In this document: piece by piece, positions 36,911 to 43,687 of the stretch
Position numbering within the stretch: position 1 is the stretch's first letter
Layout of the letters: each line of letters opens with the position of its first letter
DNA from: Stenotrophomonas sp. Marseille-Q4652
GTDB lineage: Bacteria; Pseudomonadota; Gammaproteobacteria; Xanthomonadales; Xanthomonadaceae
Assembly (NCBI RefSeq): GCF_916618915.1
Contig: NZ_CAKAKE010000001.1
Span: 310,001 to 374,000, forward strand
Reading direction: 5' to 3'
Length of the DNA stretch: 64,000 nucleotides
Program-made: the position numbers and the translations under genes
The notes under the pieces: generated by a model
Databases searched by the model: none
What the model saw: the letters and a program-made list of their open reading frames with translations, nothing else
What the model was told of the DNA's origin: nothing

Positions 36911-38511
36911 CGCGCCAGTGCCTGCAGCTGCGACAACGCATCGGCCTCGCTGGCCGGTTTGTCCTGGCGCCAGCGCAGGATGCGCGGGAAGCGCACGGCC
37001 ACGCCGGACTTGTGCCGCTTGCTCTGGTTCACCGCTTCGAAGCCGAGTTCGAACACCTGTTCGGCGCGCACGCTGCGCACCGGCCCGAAGCGTTCCAGCG
37101 TGTTGGCGCGGATCCATCGATCCAGCGCGAGGATTTCCTTGTCGTCCAGCCCGGAATACGCCTTGGCTACCGGCACCAGGGTGTCGCCGTCCCACACGCC
37201 GAAGGTGTAGTCGGTGTACAGCGTGCTGCGCCGGCCATGACCGGCCTGGGCATACAGCAGCACCGCGTCGATGGTCAGCGGATCGATCTTCCACTTCCAC
37301 CAGTCGCCACGCCGGCGGCCACTCTGGTAGACCGAGTCGCGGCGCTTGATCATCAATCCCTCTACGCCACGCTCGCGGGCCTGGTCGCGCAGCTGCGCAG
37401 CGTGTTGCCAGTCGCGTGCGTGGACCTCGGGCGAAAGCTGCACGCGCGGATCATCGAGTGCGCCGATGACCTGGGCCAGGCGCTGGCGGCGCTGCTGTAG
37501 CGGCTGCTCGCGCAGGTCTTCGCCGTCGTGTTCCAGCAGGTCGTAGGCCAGCACCCGCACCGGTGTATTGCGCAGCGTCGCTGCGCCCGGCTTGCGCCGC
37601 TGGATGCGGGTCTGCAACGCGGTGAACGCGCGCGGCGCATCGACCGCTTCGTCCCAGGCCAGCAGTTCGCCATCGAGCACGCAGCCATCGGGCAGCGCCA
37701 TCGCCGCCTGTTCGATTTCCGGGAAGCGGCCATCCAGCCGCTCCTCGCCACGCGACCACAGCGCGACTTCACCGCGCCGGCGCAGCAGCTGCAGGCGGAT
37801 GCCGTCCCACTTCCATTCCAGTATCCAGTCCTGGGCCGGCCCCAGCCGGTCGGTGTCGTCCTCCAGCGGTGATGCGAGGAAGAACGGATAGGGCTGCTGC
37901 CGGTCCAGTGGCTGCTCCTCGTGCGAGAGCAAGGCCTCGAGCAGGCGCGGCGAGGGCACCCATTCGCCGAGCATGCGCTGGGCGATGCGTGCGATGTCCA
38001 GGCCCGACAGCTCGGCCAGCGCCTGCTGCACCAGCCGCTGCGACACGCCTACCCGCAGCGAGCCGGTCAGCAGCTTGTTGAATACCAGCCGCTCGCCGGC
38101 CGGCAACTGTTGCCAGCCGCCGACCACCACCGCGCGGCGCACGTCCCCGGGCTGGTTGGCCACCGCCAGCAGGTGGTCCTCGATCCACTCCGCCAGCGGG
38201 CGATCCGCGCCGGCTTCGGCTGGATCGTCCAGCAGCAGGGTGAGGGTCTCGGCCAGATCGCCGACCTGGTCATAGCTGTCGTCCACCAGCCATGCCGGCA
38301 GGCCCGACTCCTCGCTGATCCACGAGCGCAGTTCGCTACTGGCGGCGATCTTGCGTCGCGCCCCGCCCACCTTGCCGCCGCTGAGCAGGTACAGCGCCCA
38401 CGCCGCGTCGTGCGGACGCGCTGCACGGAAGTAGTCCACCAGTGCCGCCCGCTTGTCGCTGGTGGCGGTGCTGCGGTCCAGCCGCTGATAGAGCGAGGCG
38501 AAGGCCTTCAT
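36907..38511 (-). CDS. ATP-dependent DNA ligase (repair operon type)
   Basis: A 534-residue ATP-dependent ligase. The N-terminal 200 residues are a DNA-binding helical domain. The nucleotidyl acceptor lysine is K234 in LEWKWDGIRLQ, followed by motifs LDGELLAW (III) and GLMIKRRDSVY (IV), and the end contains WKWKIDPLTIDAVLLYA (V). It seals nicks after end processing. Replication normally uses an NAD ligase, so this is an accessory repair enzyme. It overlaps its neighbours on both sides by four bases. Confidence 0.93.
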   Translation of the reverse strand: MKAFASLYQRLDRSTATSDKRAALVDYFRAARPHDAAWALYLLSGGKVGGARRKIAASSELRSWISEESGLPAWLVDDSYDQVGDLAETLTLLLDDPAEAGADRPLAEWIEDHLLAVANQPGDVRRAVVVGGWQQLPAGERLVFNKLLTGSLRVGVSQRLVQQALAELSGLDIARIAQRMLGEWVPSPRLLEALLSHEEQPLDRQQPYPFFLASPLEDDTDRLGPAQDWILEWKWDGIRLQLLRRRGEVALWSRGEERLDGRFPEIEQAAMALPDGCVLDGELLAWDEAVDAPRAFTALQTRIQRRKPGAATLRNTPVRVLAYDLLEHDGEDLREQPLQQRRQRLAQVIGALDDPRVQLSPEVHARDWQHAAQLRDQARERGVEGLMIKRRDSVYQSGRRRGDWWKWKIDPLTIDAVLLYAQAGHGRRSTLYTDYTFGVWDGDTLVPVAKAYSGLDDKEILALDRWIRANTLERFGPVRSVRAEQVFELGFEAVNQSKRHKSGVAVRFPRILRWRQDKPASEADALSQLQALAR

Positions 38512-39506
38512 TCCTCGCCCCCGAAATCAGTACGGAACGCCTCGGCGGCGACCCCGCGTTCGCGCAGGAACGGAATCAGCGCGTCGGTATTGCCGTGGGT
38601 GGCGATCACCCGGCTTGCGCCGGTCTGTTCGATGGTCTGCAGCAGCGCCGGCCAGTCGGCATGGTCGGAGATCACGAAACCGCGGTCGTAATTGCGCCGG
38701 CGGCGGTTGCCGCGCAGTCGCATCCAGCCCGAGGCAAAGCCGAGCTGGTGCTTGCCGAAGCGACGCAGCCACGTCGTGCCGGCCGCCGAGGGTGGGGCAA
38801 TGATCAGCTTGCCGCCCGCATCGGGTTCGCGTCCCTGCTCGGCGACGGTGTGGGTTTCCAGCATGTCGATACCGGCTTCGCGATACACCACAACGCCATT
38901 GGCTACGGCGCCGTGCAGCCAGGCCGGCGGTTCGCCCAGGCGCTGCAGTTCGGCCAGCACCCGCTGCGCCTTGCCCAGCGCGTAGCACAGCAGCACCGCG
39001 GCCTCGCCGCGTTCGCCGCACTCGCGACGCCAGTCGGCGATCTCCGCGGCGACCGCCGGCGTGTCCGGCCAGCGGTAGATAGGCAGCGCGAACGTCGCCT
39101 CGGTGATGAAGGTATCGCAGGGCACCACCTCGAACGGCGCGCAGGTCGGGTCGGGCTGGCGCTTGTAATCGCCCGAGGCCACCCAGACCTGCCGTCCATC
39201 ATCAAGGCGCACCTGCGCCGAACCCAGCACGTGCCCGGCCGGGTGGAACGACACCCGCACCCCGCCCAGCTCGAAAACATGGCCGTAGTCGTGGCCCCGC
39301 ACGGATACCTCGCCCAGTCGCCAGTGCAGGATTGGCAGGCTCTCCGTGCTGCAGTAATAGCTACCCATGCCACTGCGCGCGTGGTCGCCATGGCCATGGG
39401 TGATCACCGCGCGCGGCACCGGGCGCCAGGGGTCGATGTGGAAGTCGCCGGCGGGGCAATACAGCCCTTCCGGGCGCAGCACCACCAGATCGTCGTTGCG
39501 TGCCAT
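38508..39506 (-). CDS. Ligase-associated DNA exonuclease (metallo-beta-lactamase fold)
   Basis: A 332-residue nuclease of the SNM1/beta-CASP-like metallo-beta-lactamase group. The metal motif His-X-His-X-Asp-His is THGHGDHARSG at about residues 37-47; later ligands are in HPAGHVLGSAQV and ASGDYK. It is the first gene of the repair operon and overlaps the ligase by four bases. Its start is 89 bases from the divergent aidB start, so the two probably share a regulatory region. Confidence 0.9.
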   Translation of the reverse strand: MARNDDLVVLRPEGLYCPAGDFHIDPWRPVPRAVITHGHGDHARSGMGSYYCSTESLPILHWRLGEVSVRGHDYGHVFELGGVRVSFHPAGHVLGSAQVRLDDGRQVWVASGDYKRQPDPTCAPFEVVPCDTFITEATFALPIYRWPDTPAVAAEIADWRRECGERGEAAVLLCYALGKAQRVLAELQRLGEPPAWLHGAVANGVVVYREAGIDMLETHTVAEQGREPDAGGKLIIAPPSAAGTTWLRRFGKHQLGFASGWMRLRGNRRRRNYDRGFVISDHADWPALLQTIEQTGASRVIATHGNTDALIPFLRERGVAAEAFRTDFGGEE

Positions 39507-39595
39507 GGGGCCACTTTCGCCGCCGGCTCGTGCACGACGTGAGAATGCGGGTGGGCCTGGGGCAGAATCGGTCCAACTCCCTGCAGGACCGCGCC
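39507..39595. promoter_or_regulatory. Divergent promoter region between the repair operon and aidB
   Basis: This 89-base gap must contain the promoters for the four-gene ligase operon (minus) and aidB (plus). I see no convincing -35/-10 pair or known operator such as a LexA box. Confidence 0.4.
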
Positions 39596-41248
39596 ATGGC
39601 CGACAGCACGCAGCATCCCCCGGCCTTCGAGACCCACGTGGTGTCCAACCAGCCGCCGCCGTTCGCAGGGCGCGACCTGTGGGCCGACGATGTCGTCCTG
39701 CGCGAAGCGTTCAGTCGCGAGGGCGGTGCGGCATTTGCCGGGCAGGTCGCCACCTACGGTGCGCTCGCCGGCGGCGAGCTGTACCGGCTGGGCTTCGACG
39801 CCAATCGCGACCGCCCACGGCTGCGCACGCATGACGCGCAGGGGCACCGCATCGACCAGGTCGAGTTCCACCCCGCGTACCACCAGCTGATGGCCGCGGC
39901 CAAGACGCACGGCGTTGCTGGCCTGTCGTGGCAGCACGCGACGCAGCCCGGTGCACACGTCGCCCGCGCCGCGCTCAGTTACCTGCACCACCAGGCCGAG
40001 GCGGGTACCAGCTGCCCACTCACCATGACCCACGCCGCGGTCGCGGTGCTGCGCCAGCATTCGGAGCTCTCCGATTGGGCGGACAAGGCGGCCGCCCCGG
40101 TCTACGACCCGCGCGATGTGCCGATTGCCGGCAAGGCCGGCATCACCCTGGGCATGGGCATGACCGAAAAGCAGGGCGGCTCGGACGTGCGCAGCAATGC
40201 CACTGTCGCCACGCCGCGGGCCGGGGACGGCAGCTACTCGCTGGTCGGGCACAAGTGGTTCTTCTCGGCGCCGATGTCCGATGGCTTCCTGGTGCTGGCG
40301 CAGGCGCCGGGTGGCTTGAGCTGCTTCCTGCTGCCGCGACGCCTGCCCGATGGTCGTCGCAACGCGTTCCACCTGATGCGGCTGAAGGACAAGCTGGGCG
40401 ACTGGTCCAACGCATCGAGCGAGGTCGAGTTCTGCGGCGCGCAGGCGTGGCGGATGGGCGAGGAGGGGCGCGGCGTGGCCACCATCATGGGCATGGTGAT
40501 GATGACCCGGCTGGACTGCATGCTCGGCGCCGCGGCGGAAATGCGCATGGCACTGGCCCAGGCACTGCACCACGCGCGCCACCGTCAAAGCTTCGGCAAG
40601 CGCCTGGTCGAGCACCCGCTGATGGCCAACGTACTGGCCGACCTGGCGCTGGAGTCCGAGGCCGCTACCGCGTTTGCCCTGCGCGTGGCCCGCGCGGTGG
40701 ACGCCGCGCCACGCGCCCCGGTCGAGGCGGCGTTCGCCCGCATCGCCACCGCGATCGGCAAGTACTGGCTGTGCAAGCGCGTCGTACCGTTCGTCAACGA
40801 GGCGCAGGAATGCCTCGGCGGTGCCGGCTACGTGGAGGAATCGATGCTGCCGCGGCTGTACCGGCAGGCGCCGCTGAATTCGATCTGGGAGGGCAGCGGC
40901 AACATCCACTGCCTGGACGTGCTGCGCGCGCTTTCACGCGAGCCGCAGACGCTGGCTGCTTTGCGCGAGGAACTGCTGGGTGCCAGCGGGCGCCATTCGG
41001 TCTTTGATCGATTTGCCGAGACCTTGCTGGATCCGGCGGAGCAGGCGGCCTTGCACGAGGCCGGCGCGCGCCTGCTGACCGAGCGCTGGGCCTTGGCGCT
41101 GCAGGCCGCGGCGCTGCTCAGGGCTGGCAGTCCGCTTGCGGAGAGTTTCGTGACCAGCCGGCTGGCCGTCGGGAGGGGACAGGCCTTCGGCACCCTGGCC
41201 GCCGCAACGCCCTTCAACGACATCCTGCTGCGGGCGCTCCCCGCCTGA
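39596..41248 (+). CDS. aidB: AidB-like acyl-CoA dehydrogenase (alkylation response)
   Basis: A 550-residue flavoprotein, close in length to E. coli AidB (about 540). The FAD-binding region LGMGMTEKQGGSDVRSN and the acyl-CoA dehydrogenase signature QECLGGAGYVEESMLPRLYRQAP are clear. The N-terminal region TSVVSNQPP-like (HVVSNQPPPF) and the large C-terminal domain are typical of AidB rather than metabolic dehydrogenases. AidB binds double-stranded DNA and is induced by alkylating agents. The ATG at 39596 was chosen from the alignment of the HVVSNQ region. The divergent partner is a DNA repair operon. Confidence 0.88.
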   Translation: MADSTQHPPAFETHVVSNQPPPFAGRDLWADDVVLREAFSREGGAAFAGQVATYGALAGGELYRLGFDANRDRPRLRTHDAQGHRIDQVEFHPAYHQLMAAAKTHGVAGLSWQHATQPGAHVARAALSYLHHQAEAGTSCPLTMTHAAVAVLRQHSELSDWADKAAAPVYDPRDVPIAGKAGITLGMGMTEKQGGSDVRSNATVATPRAGDGSYSLVGHKWFFSAPMSDGFLVLAQAPGGLSCFLLPRRLPDGRRNAFHLMRLKDKLGDWSNASSEVEFCGAQAWRMGEEGRGVATIMGMVMMTRLDCMLGAAAEMRMALAQALHHARHRQSFGKRLVEHPLMANVLADLALESEAATAFALRVARAVDAAPRAPVEAAFARIATAIGKYWLCKRVVPFVNEAQECLGGAGYVEESMLPRLYRQAPLNSIWEGSGNIHCLDVLRALSREPQTLAALREELLGASGRHSVFDRFAETLLDPAEQAALHEAGARLLTERWALALQAAALLRAGSPLAESFVTSRLAVGRGQAFGTLAAATPFNDILLRALPA

Positions 41249-41321
41249 ATCCGGGGCTGGCGGCGGGACTGCGACAGGTGTTTCTCTTACACACGGTGCG
41301 CGCGGCCGGGTGCCGGCAAGG

Positions 41322-41350
41322 AAAAACCCCACGGTCGTTCGACCGTGGGG
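41322..41350 (-). terminator. Intrinsic terminator of the first Ala-rich lipoprotein gene
   Basis: CCCCACGGTC and GACCGTGGGG form a 10-bp stem with a GTTC loop. On the minus strand it is followed by five T's. Confidence 0.88.
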
Positions 41351-41380
41351 CTCTGGAATCCAACGATCAGCGGGAATGAC

Positions 41381-41728
41381 TCAGCGACGTTCGACTTCGT
41401 CCGCGTTCTGGCGCGCGTCGTCGGCCACATCGCGGGCCTTGTCGGCGACGTTGTCGGCGGCATTGGCGGTAGCCTCGCTGGCGTTGGCAGTTGCGCGGCG
41501 GGCAGCGACCTCGGCCTCGTCCGCGGCTTCGGCGGTAGCGTCGGCAGCGCGATCCAGCGCAGCGCGGGATTCGGCGGCAGCCTCGTCGGCGGCCTGGCGG
41601 GTGGAGGCGGCGGCGTTGTCGGCCGCCGAAGCGGCATCACGCTTGGCCTGCTCGCCGCTGGGGTTGTTGCAGGCAGCCAAGGCCAGGGTCAGGGCAGAGG
41701 CGGCCAGGGGAAACAGGATCTTCTTCAT
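41381..41728 (-). CDS. Alanine-rich lipoprotein with predicted coiled coil (copy 1)
   Basis: A 115-residue protein with a basic start (MKKILF), a hydrophobic stretch and the lipobox LAAC ending at Cys20. The mature part is about 40% Ala with regularly spaced Asp, Glu, Arg and Lys (AADEAAAES, AADEAEVAARRAT). That suggests a long amphipathic helix or coiled coil, reminiscent of Lpp-like or LEA-like proteins. No family was recognised. A second gene of the same design lies 143 bases upstream on the same strand, and each has its own terminator. Confidence 0.75.
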   Translation of the reverse strand: MKKILFPLAASALTLALAACNNPSGEQAKRDAASAADNAAASTRQAADEAAAESRAALDRAADATAEAADEAEVAARRATANASEATANAADNVADKARDVADDARQNADEVERR

Positions 41729-41810
41729 CGGGTGCTCCAGTGGCTTGGGTTGACGGTCCCAGCCTAGGCAGGACCGGATGCAGACCGTGTCAATCCAGCT
41801 GAACAGGAGG

Positions 41811-41843
41811 CAAAGAAAAAGCCGCTGGCAGGGCCAGCGGCTT
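41811..41843 (-). terminator. Intrinsic terminator of the second Ala-rich lipoprotein gene
   Basis: AAGCCGCTGGC and GCCAGCGGCTT form an 11-bp stem with a three-base loop. On the minus strand it is followed by TTTTTCTTTG. Confidence 0.85.
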
Positions 41844-41871
41844 CTTCAGACTTGCGTTGAAGCAGAACTGA

Positions 41872-42225
41872 TTAGTTCTTGGCTTCTTCAGCAGCGTCCT
41901 TGGCCTGGTCGGCCACGTCTTCGGCAGCCTTGGCAGCGTCGGCAGCGGCGTCAGCAGCGGCGTCGGTGGCGGCGCCAGCAGCGGCGTCGGCAGCAGCGCC
42001 GGCGGTGTCGGCGGCGGTGGCAGCGGCGTCAGCGGCCTGCTGGGCAGCGTCGGCAACTTCGGTACCTTCGGCGGCAGCCTGGTCGGCGGCAGCCTGGGCT
42101 TCGGCAGCGGCTTCGGCAGCGGCTTCGTTGGCCGAAGCGGCGGCGTCAGCAGCCTGTTCCTGCTTCGAGCAGGCAGCGACGGCCAGGGCCAGGGCCAGTG
42201 CGATCAGCAGCTTGTTGATGCTCAT
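41872..42225 (-). CDS. Alanine-rich lipoprotein with predicted coiled coil (copy 2)
   Basis: A 117-residue protein with signal segment LLIALALALAVAAC (lipobox Cys19) and a mature part that is roughly half Ala, with Asp, Glu, Gln and Thr at intervals (AADQAAAEG, DAADAAADAA). Its charge is strongly negative, whereas copy 1 also carries Arg and Lys. The DNA is a low-complexity GCN repeat, which makes this region prone to replication slippage. Function unknown. A role in the envelope is inferred from the lipidation signal. Confidence 0.75.
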   Translation of the reverse strand: MSINKLLIALALALAVAACSKQEQAADAAASANEAAAEAAAEAQAAADQAAAEGTEVADAAQQAADAAATAADTAGAAADAAAGAATDAAADAAADAAKAAEDVADQAKDAAEEAKN

Positions 42226-42346
42226 TAGTGAATCCTCGTCGTTAGATAGGCAACGCGCTGTTGCGCGCCGGGGAACATGATGACAAGCCCAAATTTGCTG
42301 TCAAGCACATGCGCATTCAGGTTTGCGAAACAGGGGTTAATTGCTT

Positions 42347-43522
42347 TTAAATCAATTCAATAGCGATGGCGGTCGCTTCGCCGCCACCGATGCAGAGCGT
42401 GGCGACGCCGCGCTTGGCACCGCGGGTGCGCAAAGCATTGACCAGAGTGACCACCAGGCGTGCACCGGAGGCGCCGATCGGATGGCCCAGTGCACAGGCG
42501 CCGCCGTGGACGTTGACCTTCTCGTGCGGAATGCCCAGTTCGCGGATGGGGGCCATGGCCACCACCGCAAAGGCTTCGTTGACCTCGAACAGGTCCACGT
42601 CCTCCAGCTTCCAGCCGGTCTTTTCCAGCACCTTGTTGATGGCGCCGATGGGCGCGGTGGTGAACCATTCCGGTTCCTGCGAGCAGGTGGCATGGCCGGC
42701 GATGCGGGCCAGCGGCTGCAGGCCACGGCGGGAGGCTTCATCGGCCGAGAGCAGGACCACGGCGGCGGCGCCGTCGGAGATGCTCGAGGAGCTGGCCGCG
42801 GTCACCGTGCCGTCCTTCTTGAAGGCCGGACGCAGGGTGGGGATCTTGGCTATGTCGGACTTGCCCGGCTGCTCGTCCTGGCTGAATTCGACCTCGCCCT
42901 TGCGGGTGGCGACCTTCACCGGAACGATTTCGTCGTTGAATGCGCCATTGGCCGCGGCGGCCTGCGCGCGCCTGACCGATTCAATCGCGTAAGCGTCCTG
43001 CTCCTCACGGGTGAAGCCGAACTTGGCCACGGTGGACTCGGCGAACACGCCCATCGGCTGGCCGTCGTACGGGTTGGTCAGGCCGTCCCACGCCATGTGG
43101 TCGACGGTCTGGAAGTTGCCGTAGCGGTTGCCGGTGCGCGAGTTCGGCAGCAGGTGCGGGGCGTTGGACATCGATTCCATGCCGCCGGCCACGACGATGC
43201 TGGCCGAGCCGGCCTTGATCAGGTCATGGCCGAGCATGATCGCCTTCATGCCCGAACCGCACACCTTGTTGAGCGTGGTGCAGCCGGCGGTGGTCGGCAG
43301 GCCGGCGGCAAGCGAGGCCTGGCGCGCGGGCGCCTGGCCCAGGTTGGCCGGCAGCACACAGCCCATGATTACTTCCGACACATCGGCGGCCGGCACGCCC
43401 GACTGCTCCAGGGCGGCGCCGATGGCGGCCGCGCCCAAGGTGGTGGCCGGAACGCCGTTGAACTGGCCGAGGAAGGAGCCGATGGCGGTGCGTTTTGCTG
43501 CTGCGATGACGATGTCGGACAT
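42347..43522 (-). CDS. Thiolase (acetyl-CoA acetyltransferase type)
   Basis: A 391-residue thiolase with the complete active site: nucleophile C88 (NKVCGSGMKA), H347 (ALGHPIGASG) and C377 (LCIGGGEA). The family either condenses two acetyl-CoA to acetoacetyl-CoA (PhaA/AtoB) or splits 3-ketoacyl-CoA in beta-oxidation. The length and the VAGGMESMSNAPH segment fit the acetyl-CoA acetyltransferase group. No polyhydroxybutyrate or other fatty-acid genes adjoin it; a fadB-like gene is 24 kb away. Divergent from the autotransporter gene. Confidence 0.93.
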   Translation of the reverse strand: MSDIVIAAAKRTAIGSFLGQFNGVPATTLGAAAIGAALEQSGVPAADVSEVIMGCVLPANLGQAPARQASLAAGLPTTAGCTTLNKVCGSGMKAIMLGHDLIKAGSASIVVAGGMESMSNAPHLLPNSRTGNRYGNFQTVDHMAWDGLTNPYDGQPMGVFAESTVAKFGFTREEQDAYAIESVRRAQAAAANGAFNDEIVPVKVATRKGEVEFSQDEQPGKSDIAKIPTLRPAFKKDGTVTAASSSSISDGAAAVVLLSADEASRRGLQPLARIAGHATCSQEPEWFTTAPIGAINKVLEKTGWKLEDVDLFEVNEAFAVVAMAPIRELGIPHEKVNVHGGACALGHPIGASGARLVVTLVNALRTRGAKRGVATLCIGGGEATAIAIELI

Positions 43523-43687
43523 GTTCAATCCTGTGGATACCTTGCGGTAATTATCGAAAGATGCCGGCGCCATGCCCATTGGACCAACGGCACATATCCC
43601 GGCAGACAGCGGACCTGCGTTGCAGTATAGATGGTGGCCGGCGGCCATCCGGGCCGTCTGCACCACCGGGGATGACGGAGCGCTGTG

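Noticed and set aside
36911-37300. N-terminal extension of the repair helicase to 37300
   Set aside because: It runs over the ligase gene on the same strand in another frame; the helicase motifs begin right after the ATG at 36910, which overlaps the ligase stop by four bases as expected in this operon.
41900-42140. Low-complexity GCN-rich DNA
   Set aside because: It is explained by Ala-rich coding sequence of a lipoprotein and shows no unit length or terminal repeats of a mobile element.
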